In this document: piece by piece, positions 17,996 to 28,600 of the stretch | Position numbering within the stretch: the first letter of the stretch is position 1 | Layout of the letters: each line of letters begins with the position of its first letter | NCBI GenBank assembly: GCA_965242535.1 | Contig: OZ251458.1 | Span: forward strand, 1,240,001 to 1,304,000 | DNA: 64,000 nucleotides | Direction: 5' to 3' | Source: VXRD01 sp965242535 | GTDB taxonomy: Bacteria; Latescibacterota; UBA2968 | The notes under the pieces: model-generated | What the model was told of the DNA's origin: nothing | Databases searched by the model: none | What the model saw: the letters and a program-made list of their open reading frames with translations, nothing else | Program-made: the position numbers and the translations under genes

Positions 17996-18260
17996 CGTAG
18001 GGACAGGCCCCCGTGCCTGTCCTCGCACCCATTCTCCAAGTGGTCAGAGGTCAGCTCGCAACCCTCACCCATACCCCCGTGCGTTCCAACCCCATCCATC
18101 GTAGAGACAGGCCCCCGTGCCTGTCCTCGTGTCCATTCCCCAACAGGTCAGTGGTCGGCTCGCAACCCTCACCCATACCCCCGTGCGTTCCAGCTCATCC
18201 ATCGTAGGGACAGGCCCCCGTGCCTGTCCTCGTGTCCATCCCCCAACCGGTCAGTGGTTA
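17996..18260. repeat. 103/104-bp tandem repeat, 2.5 units, each with a REP palindrome
   Basis: Units start at 17996, 18100 and 18203; the third is cut after ~58 bp. Each begins with a REP-like palindrome (17997, 18101, 18204) and continues with CCATTC(T/C)CCAA...GGTCAG and CGCAACCCTCACCCATACCC. This accounts for most of the 340-bp gap before the DUF2283 gene; no gene is seen here. Confidence 0.9.
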
Positions 18261-18279
18261 GTGGTCGTTGGAGGCCCGC

Positions 18280-18474
18280 ATGAAAGTGAACTACGATTCT
18301 GAAGTCGATGTGTTGCGTATCATTTTGAAAGACACGCCGATAGAGGAAAGCGATGAAGAAAAGCCGGGCGTCATTCTGGATTATGACAGGGATGGCAATG
18401 TCGTTGGGCTTGAAATTTTGGATGCGTCTTTGCGCGTGGAGAATCCCAAAGCCGTTGAATATGCTGTGGCGTGA
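18280..18474 (+). CDS. DUF2283 small protein
   Basis: A 64-residue protein matching DUF2283: MKVNYDSEVDVLRIIL, then GVILDYDRDGNVVGLEILDAS. The family has a small β-sandwich-like fold and unknown function, and is often encoded near toxin-antitoxin or accessory genes. GGAGG at 18270-18274 fixes the ATG at 18280. It stands alone after a tandem repeat. Confidence 0.85.
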   Translation: MKVNYDSEVDVLRIILKDTPIEESDEEKPGVILDYDRDGNVVGLEILDASLRVENPKAVEYAVA

Positions 18475-18584
18475 CGCACTGTAGGTCGTCGCGGATTACG
18501 CGGATTAAAACTCGTCCGCTCACGCCAAACAAAAAGCCCGGGTTCGCGATGAACTCGGGCTCGTGTTTTGTCGTATGTCGTATT

Positions 18585-19385
18585 TCAGTACCCAATGCCG
18601 TGCAGGTAATCGCGGTTGGATTTTGCCGCTTCTGCTGCGGATTTGGGTGGATAGGGGCGGTCGAGTTCGACGGATACCCAGCCGTCATAGCCCACTTCTT
18701 CCAGCTTTTCCAATGTGGCTTTTGCGTCAAAGCCGAGGTTGCCCGCGCCGAGTTCTGCGAATCGCGCTTCTGCGTTAAACTGCCCATTGCGGTGGTTCCA
18801 CGTCGCGGGGGCATCGGCGTGGACATCTTTCAAATGCACGTGCCCAATGCGATCTCGCAACAGCGCGCTGTCAAACACGCGCATGGGATCGCTGCCCGAT
18901 GCCAAGAGGTGACCGGTGTCGTAGAGCAACCACAAATCGGCCGCGGCGGTCATCAGTTTTTCCGCGTCTTCGACGGTCTCGATCAGGGTTCGCATGTGCG
19001 CGTGGTGAAAGCCCTTCACATCGTGCGCGGTGCAATAGGCCAGCAGGTCGTCCAGCGTGCGCGCCGCGTTTTCGATATCCGCATCGGTCGGCGCGTCGCC
19101 GCCCCACATCGCACGCCTGAGCGAGGGCACTTCTGCGGCCTCGTTGCCCAATGCGATGTTGTAGCGCACTCGATCCAGCGGGGTCGGCCCGCCCACGTTG
19201 ACCAGATGCAGGCCATGGCTTCTCGCCAGATTGGCCTTATCGACCAGATCGTCGCCCGTTTCGATTTTCAGCCCTTCCACGCCATCCCATCCGGCTTCGG
19301 CGACTTCTGCCAACACCTTTTCGGGATTCTCGTGCTGCTCCCCCCGAAATTGAATCAAATGACAAGCCAACTTGAATTTGCCCAT
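18585..19385 (-). CDS. Sugar phosphate isomerase/epimerase-like TIM barrel
   Basis: A 266-residue xylose-isomerase-like TIM barrel. Metal-site motifs are GFHHAHMRTLIE, WLLYDTGHLLASG (the DTGH signature), HVHLKDVH and WVSVELDRP. It resembles 2-keto-myo-inositol dehydratase and hydroxypyruvate-isomerase relatives. AAGGAG five to six nt before the ATG at 19385 selects this start. It is transcribed divergently from the DUF6785-like membrane protein gene. Confidence 0.87.
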   Translation of the reverse strand: MGKFKLACHLIQFRGEQHENPEKVLAEVAEAGWDGVEGLKIETGDDLVDKANLARSHGLHLVNVGGPTPLDRVRYNIALGNEAAEVPSLRRAMWGGDAPTDADIENAARTLDDLLAYCTAHDVKGFHHAHMRTLIETVEDAEKLMTAAADLWLLYDTGHLLASGSDPMRVFDSALLRDRIGHVHLKDVHADAPATWNHRNGQFNAEARFAELGAGNLGFDAKATLEKLEEVGYDGWVSVELDRPYPPKSAAEAAKSNRDYLHGIGY

Positions 19386-19520
19386 ATCTGCTCCTTTTTG
19401 AAAAGCGGTTGGTGGTCGGCGTTGATACTGTTTTTTCTGCTTCAAATCATGTAAAGCATTGCGCCAGCTATCCATCTCGCGCATATTACTCGCCCGTCAA
19501 CGCGCAACCCAAAGAAAGTT

Positions 19521-21467
19521 ATGAACGCATCCGATCCCACACCGCAGAGCGAACCCGCCCGCCACATCACCACGCGCGCCATTGTCGTCGGTTTGATCCT
19601 CACCGTCGCGATCTGCTGGTTCGCCACGGACACGACCTATCGCCTGCGCGCATCCCGCGTTTCGCTCGGCCACATGCCCATGTCGCTGTGGTTGCCGTTT
19701 CTCCTCATCTTTTTCCTCAATCCACTCCTCAAAAAAATTCGGCGCGATTGGATGCTCCGCCCCGGCGAGTTGGGGCTCGTCCTGTGCATGGGCTTCATCG
19801 GCAGCGTGTTTCCGACAAAAAATGTCGCGGGGCGCCTGATCGCGGTGCTCGCCAGCCCGTATTACAAAGCCACGCCGGAAAACCGATGGGCGGAATTTAC
19901 GCATGAACACCTCCAGCCCTGGGCCGTGCCGAGCGATCGGGCCGGGGACATCACCCACCTGTGGGAGGGCTTGCCCGCGCATCTGTCGATTCCGTGGCAA
20001 GTGTGGGCAGGGCCGCTCTTTTGGTGGTTCACGTTCTTTTTCGCGCTGTTCATCGCGTGTTTTTGCATCGCGGTCATTTTACGCAAGCAATGGGTAGAAT
20101 ACGAACGCCTCGCGTTTCCCTTGGCGCAGTTGCCCACCCTGATGATTCGAGACACGGCGTCGGGGCGGATCGGCTTCCTCAAAAACGGATTGTTCTGGGC
20201 CGGGTTCGGCATCGCCGCGTTCGTTTTGACTTGGAATATCCTGCCCCTGTTCTGGCACAACCTGCCCTTTCTGCCCATTGGCCCCACCTATCGCACCGCG
20301 ATCTCATTTGGTCCCGATTTTCCGCCGCTCCAAATCAAGTTCAACTTCGTCATGGCGGCCTTTGGGTATCTCACCAACCTCGAAGTCCTGCTCTCCGTGT
20401 GGTTGTTCCACGTCTTGTCGCTGATCGAAATTGGGGTCTTGAACCGGTTTGGCGTCGCGGTGGGCAAGGATTTTGGCAGCGGCTTGTTGCTCCAGCAAGT
20501 AGGCGGGTTCGCGGCATTCGCCCTGTTTGGCCTCTTCATGGCGCGGCAACACATCGGGGCCGTTATCCGCGCTGCGTGGCGCGCCGATTCAGATGACGAG
20601 GCCGAACTCCTGTCTTACCGCACCGCGCTCATCGGCTTGGCCGTCTCCATGATTTACGCGAGTGCGTGGATGTACGCGCTCGGCATCTCGTCGTTGGGCA
20701 TTGCCATGCAACTCGGCCTGCTGTTGATCTACTTTATCGGCCTGGCAAAAATCGTCGCGGAAACCGGCCTCGTGTACGTGGAAACCCCGTTGCGGACGCA
20801 GGAACTCGCCGCGGCCGCGCTCGGCACAGGCGTGCAAACCCCGGATCACGTGGGGATGGCGTTGGCGGCCAACAGCGTGGAGAGCCACCGGGAATACGCC
20901 CTGCCCTCGGTCGCGCACATAGCCAAAATCCACGATGCCTTTCAATGGCCGCGCAACCGCATGGTCGCGGCCCTCACCCTCGCGTTTATCGTCGGCTTTG
21001 TCGTTTCGGTTGGGTACACGCTCAATTTGTGCTATGGCGCGACAGGCGCCGCCAACATCCGCCACGTCTTTGTCTTCGGCGGGTACAGCCAGCGCATGTT
21101 CGACCGCGTGGTCTCTTGGGCGTCCGAGCCGCCTTTCTTGGGGGGCATTGAATGGCGTTTTTTGGCCGCGGGCGCGCTCGGCACGCTGTTTTTGAGCCTG
21201 ATGCGCCTGCGGTTTGCGCGATGGCCCCTGCATCCGGTCGGGTTTACCGTGGGCTATGTCTATCCGGTCCGGGTCACCGCGTTCACGGTCTTTCTCGTCT
21301 GGGCGTTCAAGTCCATCGTGTTGCGTATCGGCGGCATTCGCCTCTACCGCAATTTGCAACCCTTTTTCACCGGGCTTTTGATCGGCTATACCCTAGGCGT
21401 CGGCCTCTCCACGCTCGTAGATCACATCTACTTCCCCGGCAACGGCCACATGGTGCATTCGTGGTAA
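19521..21467 (+). CDS. Large polytopic membrane protein, DUF6785/DUF6784-like
   Basis: A 648-residue integral membrane protein with about 12-14 hydrophobic segments. It starts with a helix (AIVVGLILTVAICWFA) after a short polar N-terminus. Conserved-looking loop motifs include RPGELGLVLCMGF, EYERLAFPLAQLP and LAKIVAETGLVYVETP. It resembles DUF6785/DUF6784 proteins, which may be transporters related to oligopeptide/OPT-type carriers; the function is not established. The neighbouring isomerase, lactonase and dehydrogenase genes suggest uptake of a sugar or sugar-acid substrate. No good Shine-Dalgarno is visible before the ATG. A hairpin follows the stop. Confidence 0.75.
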   Translation: MNASDPTPQSEPARHITTRAIVVGLILTVAICWFATDTTYRLRASRVSLGHMPMSLWLPFLLIFFLNPLLKKIRRDWMLRPGELGLVLCMGFIGSVFPTKNVAGRLIAVLASPYYKATPENRWAEFTHEHLQPWAVPSDRAGDITHLWEGLPAHLSIPWQVWAGPLFWWFTFFFALFIACFCIAVILRKQWVEYERLAFPLAQLPTLMIRDTASGRIGFLKNGLFWAGFGIAAFVLTWNILPLFWHNLPFLPIGPTYRTAISFGPDFPPLQIKFNFVMAAFGYLTNLEVLLSVWLFHVLSLIEIGVLNRFGVAVGKDFGSGLLLQQVGGFAAFALFGLFMARQHIGAVIRAAWRADSDDEAELLSYRTALIGLAVSMIYASAWMYALGISSLGIAMQLGLLLIYFIGLAKIVAETGLVYVETPLRTQELAAAALGTGVQTPDHVGMALAANSVESHREYALPSVAHIAKIHDAFQWPRNRMVAALTLAFIVGFVVSVGYTLNLCYGATGAANIRHVFVFGGYSQRMFDRVVSWASEPPFLGGIEWRFLAAGALGTLFLSLMRLRFARWPLHPVGFTVGYVYPVRVTAFTVFLVWAFKSIVLRIGGIRLYRNLQPFFTGLLIGYTLGVGLSTLVDHIYFPGNGHMVHSW

Positions 21468-21490
21468 ATCAAAAAATGAAACCCAAACAC

Positions 21491-21522
21491 AATGGGTTGC
21501 CACCGTCCAATGGCAACCCATT
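21491..21522. terminator. Perfect 12-bp hairpin between convergent genes
   Basis: AATGGGTTGCCA (21491-21502) pairs perfectly with TGGCAACCCATT (21511-21522). It lies between the convergent membrane protein and lactonase genes, so it may act bidirectionally. The T-run is short. Confidence 0.65.
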
Positions 21523-21572
21523 TCAGATTCAACCCCCGAGATGATTTTCAAAACGCCCGTTATTCGCGCCAC

Positions 21573-22634
21573 TCATCGCTGCAAAAATTTCAGGCAGACG
21601 GGGAGGGGCACATCCACAGTATGTCCCGTCTCCGTCAATTTCCCGGTTTGGCGGTCGATGGCGAAAGAGACGATAGTGCCGCTGGCCTGATTCTCGGCGA
21701 GCAGGTGGTCGCCATCCGGGGACAGCGCGATGTTGCGCGGGGTTTGTCCGCCGGTGGGATGGATACCGACCGGCGCGAGGGCGCCCGTGGATTTGTCGAT
21801 GGCGAAGATCGCCACGCTGTCGTGCCCGCGGTTCGATCCGTACACAAAGTCCGCGGTGACGTGGATATCCGCCGTGTGGCTGGTGCCCGAGAAATCGTCG
21901 GGCAAGGTGGCGATGGATTGGCGCGGGGTTAAGGCGCCTGTGCCCGCGTCGTAGGCATAGACCGCGATGGTATTGCCGATTTCGTTGATGAGATAGGCGT
22001 ATCGCCCGCCGGGGTGAAAGGCAAAATGGCGCGGCCCTTGCCCGGGTGCGACAGAAACAGATGGCGGATCGCCTGCGATGAGTTTGCCCCGTTCGAGATT
22101 GAGTTGATAAATCAAAATTTTGTCCAACCCCAGGTCCGCGACATAGACGTATTTGTTGTCGGGCGAGATGTTGGCAGAATGGGCGTGCGGCCCTCGCTGC
22201 CGCTGCGGGTTGACGCTGCTGCCCTCGTGCTGGACAAAATCCGATGCCTCGCCCAAGGCGCCATCTTCGGCGATGGGCAACAGACAGGTGCTGCCGCCGC
22301 CGTAATTTGCGACCGCGGCATACCGGCCCGTGGCGTCGATGCTGACGTGACACGGGCCCGTGCCTTTTGTGGATTGCTGGTTGATGAGGGTGAGGTCGTC
22401 CCCGCGGATGGCAAACGCGCTGATCGCCCCCGCCTGCTCGCCCGCGTATTCGCCCACTTCATTGACAGCATAGAGAAAGCGACCGCTGGGGTGGATGGCG
22501 AGGAAGGAGGGATTTTCACTTTCGATGCTGCCGACGGGGGTCAGCGCGCCTGTGTCCGCGTCGTAGCGGTGGATGTAGATGCCTTTGCTGCCCTCGCGGG
22601 TATAGGTGCCGATGTAGGCGAGGATATCGCTCAT
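21573..22634 (-). CDS. Lactonase-family β-propeller protein (6-phosphogluconolactonase-like)
   Basis: A 353-residue seven-bladed β-propeller of the lactonase/Pgl family: starts YIGTYTREGSKGIYIHRYD, has repeated blade motifs NPSFLAIHPSGRFLYAVNE, DKYVYVADLGLDKI-type turns, and GGQTPRNIALSPDGDHLLAENQ near the end. It probably opens a sugar-acid lactone. AAGGAG precedes the ATG. The LeuB-like dehydrogenase gene ends 21 bp upstream on the same strand, so the two are probably cotranscribed. Confidence 0.9.
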   Translation of the reverse strand: MSDILAYIGTYTREGSKGIYIHRYDADTGALTPVGSIESENPSFLAIHPSGRFLYAVNEVGEYAGEQAGAISAFAIRGDDLTLINQQSTKGTGPCHVSIDATGRYAAVANYGGGSTCLLPIAEDGALGEASDFVQHEGSSVNPQRQRGPHAHSANISPDNKYVYVADLGLDKILIYQLNLERGKLIAGDPPSVSVAPGQGPRHFAFHPGGRYAYLINEIGNTIAVYAYDAGTGALTPRQSIATLPDDFSGTSHTADIHVTADFVYGSNRGHDSVAIFAIDKSTGALAPVGIHPTGGQTPRNIALSPDGDHLLAENQASGTIVSFAIDRQTGKLTETGHTVDVPLPVCLKFLQR

Positions 22635-22655
22635 GGGAAATCTCCTTGTTCTGTT

Positions 22656-23753
22656 TTAAGACTGACTCAAAATATCCACGACCAGATCGCCGAAGTCGCT
22701 GGTGGAAAGTACGCGTTTGGGATCGGTCGTCTCGCTGGCGAGTTCGGAAGTGGCGTATCCCCGTTCGAGAATGTCGAACATCGCCTTCCACAAGGCCGCG
22801 GATTCTTCTTTGAGGCCCAAGCATTTGTCGAGGAGGAATGCGATGCTGCCGATCATGGAATAGGGATTGGCGATGTTTTGACCGGCGATGTCCGGGGCCG
22901 ACCCGTGCGCGGGTTCGACGTAGCCTTTCTCCGGGCCGATACACGCCGAGGGCATCAATCCCAAGGATCCGAGCAGGCCGCCCGCCTGATCCGTGAGAAT
23001 GTCGCCCTGCATGTTTTCGAGGAGCATGACGCCGTTGAACTGCGTGGGATTTTTGACGAGTTGAAAAGCCGCGTTGTCCACGAGGATGGGGACGCATTCG
23101 ACATCGTCGTATTCTTTGGACATATCCTCAATGATGGCGTTCCAAAACCGCGAGGTCGCCAGCACATTGGCTTTGTGGACATGGGTCAAGGTGGCGCCCA
23201 AGCGGCGGGCTTCGCCAAATGCGACGCCGCCAATGGCGCGCACTTGCGCTTCGGTGTAGATGCAGTCGTCGCGCGCGTATTTCATGCCCGTGACCGCGCC
23301 TTCTTCTTTGTCGCCGAAATAAATGCCGCCCACGAGTTCCCGAATCATGAGAATGTCGATGCCATCTTTGATGACGCTGTCGCGCAGGGGCGAGAATGAG
23401 GCGAGGGATTTGGGCAATCGGATCGGGCGGTAGTTGGCATAGGTGTTGAACCGCTTTCGCAACGGCAAGATCGCGCCGAGTTCTGGGCTCGAGTCGGATG
23501 GGATTTTGCACATTTCTTCGAGCGAAAGCCCCACGGGCCCTTTGATGATGGCGTCTGCGCGGTCGCAGATCGCTTTTGTGCGATCGGGAAAAGGATGGCC
23601 TTCGTCAAAATACGCGCGCGCGCCAAAGGGCGCGTATTCGATCGCAAATTCGTGGTCGAATTTTTTTTCGATGGTGCGGAGGGCTTTGACGCCTTCGCGC
23701 ATAATTTCAGGCCCAATGCCGTCGCCTTCGAGGATGGCGAGGGTTTTTTTCAT
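22656..23753 (-). CDS. LeuB-like isopropylmalate/tartrate-type dehydrogenase
   Basis: NAD-dependent β-decarboxylating dehydrogenase, 365 residues. Family motifs are LEGDGIGPE at the N-terminus, an arginine cluster in LRKRFNTYANYRP, HVHKANVLATSRFW, VDNAAFQLV, GDILTDQAGGLLGS and the NAD loop HGSAPDIAGQNIANP. The pattern fits 3-isopropylmalate dehydrogenase best. No leuA, leuC or leuD is nearby and the neighbours handle sugars, so tartrate/malate-type activity is an alternative. It lies between the nagB-like and lactonase genes on the same strand. Confidence 0.85.
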   Translation of the reverse strand: MKKTLAILEGDGIGPEIMREGVKALRTIEKKFDHEFAIEYAPFGARAYFDEGHPFPDRTKAICDRADAIIKGPVGLSLEEMCKIPSDSSPELGAILPLRKRFNTYANYRPIRLPKSLASFSPLRDSVIKDGIDILMIRELVGGIYFGDKEEGAVTGMKYARDDCIYTEAQVRAIGGVAFGEARRLGATLTHVHKANVLATSRFWNAIIEDMSKEYDDVECVPILVDNAAFQLVKNPTQFNGVMLLENMQGDILTDQAGGLLGSLGLMPSACIGPEKGYVEPAHGSAPDIAGQNIANPYSMIGSIAFLLDKCLGLKEESAALWKAMFDILERGYATSELASETTDPKRVLSTSDFGDLVVDILSQS

Positions 23754-23787
23754 GGCGTGACCTTTCTATCAAAGTGATCGGCGGAAT

Positions 23788-24516
23788 CTATTCCCCCGCA
23801 GCGGCTTCTCGGTCTAAAATAAAGGTACAATCGGGATGCGTCTGCAAAAAACTCGCGGGACAGTCCGAATGCGGAGGGCCGTGAACGGCGCGGGTGACGG
23901 CGCGCGCTTTGACTTTGCCCGTTGCCAAAAGGAGAATGCGTTTGGCGTCGCAAATGGTGGCGATCCCCACGGTGAGGGCCTGTTTGGGCACGGCGTCGAG
24001 CTGCGCGAAAAAGCGGCTGTTGGTCGCCCGCGTGTCTTCCGTTAGATCGACGAGACGGGTGCGAGAATCGGGCGCACTGCCGGGTTCGTTAAACGCGATA
24101 TGTCCGTTGCGCCCCATGCCGAGCAGCCACAGGTCGATGCCCCCACACGCGCGAATTTTGGCTTCAAAAGCGCGGCACTCGCAGTTGGGATCGACCGCCG
24201 CGCCATTGGGGATATGCGTGTTCCAAAGCCGAATATCCGTATGGGCAAAGAACTCGTGATTCATAAAATGGCGGTAGCTCTGGCCGCGATCGCCGCCTAA
24301 GCCGTGGTACTCGTCGAGATTAAAGGTGGTCAGACGCGCAAAACTCAGGCCATCCCGATGGGCGCGGATGAGTTCGGCATAGGTTTTCACCGGGGTCGCG
24401 CCGGTCGATAAACCGAGCACGGCATCGGGCTTTCGGCGGATGAGTTCGGCGATTTCCGACGCGGCGATGCGCGCAACTTCGTCCGCCGTGTCGCAGATTT
24501 GGATTTGAATGGGCAT
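23788..24516 (-). CDS. nagB: Glucosamine-6-phosphate deaminase-like protein
   Basis: NagB/SugP isomerase-fold enzyme, 242 residues, converting glucosamine-6-phosphate to fructose-6-phosphate and ammonia. Diagnostic motifs are LGLSTGATPVKTY, LDEYHGLG (catalytic Asp/Glu region) and GMGRNGHIAFNEPGS. The start at 24516 (MPIQIQICD) matches the usual N-terminus; upstream in-frame codons look non-coding. No clear Shine-Dalgarno is present. The gene is first in a run nagB, leuB-like, lactonase on the minus strand. Confidence 0.9.
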   Translation of the reverse strand: MPIQIQICDTADEVARIAASEIAELIRRKPDAVLGLSTGATPVKTYAELIRAHRDGLSFARLTTFNLDEYHGLGGDRGQSYRHFMNHEFFAHTDIRLWNTHIPNGAAVDPNCECRAFEAKIRACGGIDLWLLGMGRNGHIAFNEPGSAPDSRTRLVDLTEDTRATNSRFFAQLDAVPKQALTVGIATICDAKRILLLATGKVKARAVTRAVHGPPHSDCPASFLQTHPDCTFILDREAAAGE

Positions 24517-24741
24517 AAAAATCAGTGGTGAGTGACCCGGCCCGCCATCCCATGGCGGAGATCGATGGTCTGATCGCCGACCGCTAGACACGCGACAAGC
24601 TCCAGCCCGAGATAGGGTCGGAGCCTGTGCATTGCGGATCGGCTGGCATTAGAACTGGTAGCCAACGCGCTGTTCTTTCGCATGCGTCACGAGGACGGGC
24701 GAGACCTCTCCAAAGAGATGTCATTTGCATCGAATATTGCG

Positions 24742-25515
24742 TTACCCAAACATCGCTTTTGCGAATGCCAAATTTTTCTCACCCGATGCGATGGGATCGT
24801 CTCCCGCAGGCGTTTCAAAGATCAACCAGCCCTCGTACCCGATTTTTGCGATCGCATCTCGGCACGCGGGGAAATCTACGCCGCCTTCGCCCAAGTCGGA
24901 CCGTTGCGTATCTTTCAGGTGGATCAGCTTGGTGTGTTCGGGCAGTGCCGCGAGCATGGCGACCGAGCCGTGCCCGTAGATCAGCGCGTTGGCCGTGTCT
25001 TGGTACACGCCGATCATCTCGGAGCCGACGCCATCGCAAATCGTTCGCAACAGGCCGGTTGAAAAGCTGGTCTCCAGCGCGACTTTGATGCCCAAATCCT
25101 CGGCGAGGGGCGCGCATCGCTTCAGGTCTTCGATCAGCAAGTCCACGTATTGGCGCGGCATGTCGATGTTCTCCGCGTCAAAATACGGGAGCAAAATCCC
25201 GACGCCGCCCATGCCCTCGCACGCCCGAATCGCCTTTTGCACGAGTTCCACCACGCGGTCGCGCACCGCGGAATCTGCCTCGTTGCCCTTGTATTCCCGA
25301 AACAGGGCAAAACTGATCGAACACGCCTGCGCGCCCGTCTCCTGGACCCATCGCCCGACCTCTTCCTCGCCCGCCGCGGTCGACAGCCAGTCCAACCGGT
25401 CTTCCTCTCGCAGCACGATCTCCACGCCGTCAAAGCCCATAGCCCCGGCCGCGGCAAAGGCATCTTTCCCCCAATCCATCTTCAAACTGGTATTCCGAAT
25501 CCCATACAAATACAT
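24742..25515 (-). CDS. Sugar phosphate isomerase/epimerase-like TIM barrel
   Basis: A 257-residue xylose-isomerase-like TIM barrel. Visible motifs are GFDGVEIVLREED, GIKVALETSFS, GVYQDTANALIYG, LIHLKDTQRSDLGEG and GWLIFETPAGDDP. It resembles tagatose- or psicose-3-epimerase relatives. AAGGAA seven nt before the ATG at 25515 supports this start. It is the last sugar-metabolism gene before the restriction locus. Confidence 0.87.
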   Translation of the reverse strand: MYLYGIRNTSLKMDWGKDAFAAAGAMGFDGVEIVLREEDRLDWLSTAAGEEEVGRWVQETGAQACSISFALFREYKGNEADSAVRDRVVELVQKAIRACEGMGGVGILLPYFDAENIDMPRQYVDLLIEDLKRCAPLAEDLGIKVALETSFSTGLLRTICDGVGSEMIGVYQDTANALIYGHGSVAMLAALPEHTKLIHLKDTQRSDLGEGGVDFPACRDAIAKIGYEGWLIFETPAGDDPIASGEKNLAFAKAMFG

Positions 25516-25603
25516 TGCAATTCCTTTCGGTGTCATGCGATTTGCCCAACCGCGAGGGGCCTTTGTCTTAAAATGGCTTTCAAAGAAATGGTTGATCGCC
25601 TCG

Positions 25604-28600
25604 TCAATATCGCTTTCGGGCCCTGTGATAGACCTGCCTGAGCAAGGCGTCCAAAATGAGGTCGCGCAGGGCGGTGTTGGCGGTGAAGGCGTCGATGAGC
25701 TGTTGGTTTCGGCCCTGCCGCCGCGCAAAGGCCCGCATCACTTTTGGCTCAAAAACCTGCTTAAACTGCCCAATGGCGTTGGCCTTGGCCTGTTCTATGA
25801 GGCGCGCGTCTTGGGCCATATCGCCCGATATTTGATCGAGCCACAACGTATCCGCATCCGTCCAATGCGTGCCAAACCGCGCGTTGACGGTTTCGATAAT
25901 GGCCGATAGCGGCGCGGTGTGATCGCCTTTGGGTTTTGCCGTGCCGACCTCGGCCGCGCCATAGACCGGTTCCGTTTCGGATGCGTCCAATGCCCCACTG
26001 CCTACAAAGGTCAGCTCGTTGCGATAGTGCGAGAGGTCGATTTCGGCGGCGAGTGCCAGCATGCCCTCGTTCGGGCGGCGCGGCAATTTGGCGAGCAGGT
26101 GCCGCCCGTACGCGTAGAGTTTTTCCAGCGCGCGGTCTTGCCAAGGGATGATTTGGCTCAAAAAGCCATACAGACGCACAAAGCTGTGCATGGTGCTTTT
26201 GAACCCTTCGCCTTCTTCGGTGTACGCGTCCCCATCCGCGTTGGGAACGCCGTAGGCTCGTTTGAAGCGTTCCACTGCGGGATCGATCCATTTGTTGAGT
26301 CGACCGTGATCGTGACCGGTTCGAAGCGCTTGGGGTTTGAAGTACGTGCGTGCAAATTCGTCGATTTCCCCATCTCGCAATACGTCCGCGCTTTTCAGTT
26401 TTGCGTCCAAGGCGTAGAGGCGGTTGGGATCTGTGGATTCGTGGATTTCCGTCCGTTCGAAATACGGTTTGAACGCATCTTTGATTTCGTCCATCCCATT
26501 GACAAAATCGAGCACAAAGGTATCGACTTTTCCCGCTGTCGTGCGGTTGAGGCGAGACAACGTTTGCACGGCTTTCAGATCCGCCAACCGCTTATCGACA
26601 AACATGGTGTGCAACAGCGGTTGATCAAATCCGGTCTGGTACTTTTCCGCGACGATCAAAATTCGATAGTCGGGGGTGGCAAAATGCCCGGGCAATTCGC
26701 GTTCGCCAATGCCGTTCATCCCGGCTTCCGTGTACTGCACGCCCGCCTCGTCCGGGTCGTCGACGCCACCGGAAAATGCCACCAGTGTTTTGAGGTCCGC
26801 GTAGCCCTTTGCGGCGATGTAGCGGTCAAAAGCCCGTTTGTAGCGCGCCGCGTGGAGGCGGGAGGACGTGACGAGCATGGCCTTGGCCATGCCGTCGATC
26901 TTCCGGCAGGTGTGGGCGCGAAAGTGCTCGACCATGATTTCCGTTTTTTGCGCGAGGTTGTGGGGATGCAGGCTCATGAACCGCGCGATGGCCTTTTTCG
27001 CCTTGCGTTCATCCACTTCGGGATCGCCTTCAATCGCTTTGGACAATTTGTAATACGTCTTGTACGTGGTGTAGTGCGCGAGCACGTCGTGGATAAAGCC
27101 CTCTTCAATGGCTTGGCGCGTGGCGTAGAGGTGAAACGGCTGCGGCTTGCCCGCCTCATCGCGCACCCCGAACATTTCGAGGGTTCGGTGTTTCGGCGTT
27201 GCCGTGAACGCATAGAAATTGAGGTTGGGTTGCGGGCCTCGGCTTTTGGCTTCTGCGAGAATGAGGTCTTCCATGTCGGGAGGATCCGCGCGTTCGGCGT
27301 CGTCGAGCGGCGCGCGTCCCGTGCCCAATACGCGGCGCAGATTGCCCGCGCTTTGCCCACTTTGACTGCTGTGGGCCTCATCCACGATCACGGCGAATTT
27401 TCGCTGGGACAGATCGCGGACCTTGTCCATCAAAAAAGAGAATTTTTGCAGGGTCGTGATGACGATCTTGGTGCCCTTGTTGAGTTCATCCGCCAAATCG
27501 GTCGAATTGCGGTCTTCGTCAATTTTGGCAACCACGCCCCGCTTGTGCTCGATCTGATAGATGTTGTCCTGCAACTGCTTGTCCAAGTTGCGGCGGTCCG
27601 AAACCACGACCACCGAGTCGAAGATGGGACGATCTGCCGAGTCGTGCGCGCTGGCGAGTTGATGGGCGAGCCAAGCGATGGTGTTGGTTTTGCCCGATCC
27701 CGCGCTGTGCTGGATCAAGTGGTTGTGGCCCACGCCTTTGGCCCGCGTGTCTGCGATTAGGGCGCGGACCGCGGCGAGTTGGTGGTACCGAGGAAAGATG
27801 AGGGTCTCTTTGGTGGTGGTTTTGCCGCTGGCGACGTCCGTCGTTTTCTCGGCTTGCAGGTGGATAAAGCGATGGATGATGTCGATCCAACTGTCGCGCT
27901 GCCAGATTTCTTCCCACAGGTAGCCGGTTTTGTATCCCGTTTGATGCGAATGATCGTCTGCGTTGCCCTTGCCCCCATTGTTGCCCGCGTTGAAGGGCAA
28001 AAAGAAGGTTTTGTCGCCTGCCAATCGGGTGGTCATGTACGCTTCGTCTGTATCCACGGCAAAATGCACGAGGGCGCGCTTTTTGTGCTGGAGCAGGGGT
28101 GTTCTCGCAGTGGGCACGCGGTCTTTGACGTATTGGCGAACGGCATCCTCTACGCGCTGGCCCGTGAAGGCGTTTTTGAGCTCGACTGTGGCGATGGGCA
28201 GGCCGTTGAGAGACAAGAGCATGTCGATGACGCGGTTGCTGTCCAAGTCGTAGCGCGCCTGCCGCATCACGGTGAGGCGATTCTGATCGTAGCGTTGCTC
28301 TGTGTCGGGATTCAAACGGGTCGGCGGGCGAAAATAAGCCAAGCGGAGATGCTGCCCACGGTCGCGCACCCCATTGCGAACCACGTCGAGCAGACCGCGG
28401 GCATCGCACTCGGCGGCGATGCGTTTGACCACCGCATCTTCAATCGCGTTGCCATAGCTGAGCGCGAGGGCGTCTAACGCATCGGCCTGCGTGGCTTTGA
28501 GAAAGGCGAGCAAGGTGCGTTTGTCCAAGCCCAATGCCGCGTCGAACTGCCCGCTGTCGGCCTTGACATACCCGGCCCGCTCGACCAACCACGCCTCAAT

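Noticed and set aside
17996..18260. Possible CRISPR array
   Set aside because: The 103/104-bp period comes from near-identical full units; there are no unique spacers and no cas genes.
25919..27760. 613-codon open frame antisense to hsdR
   Set aside because: It is a shadow of a GC-rich gene on the other strand. hsdR has clear nuclease and helicase motifs; the antisense product has none.
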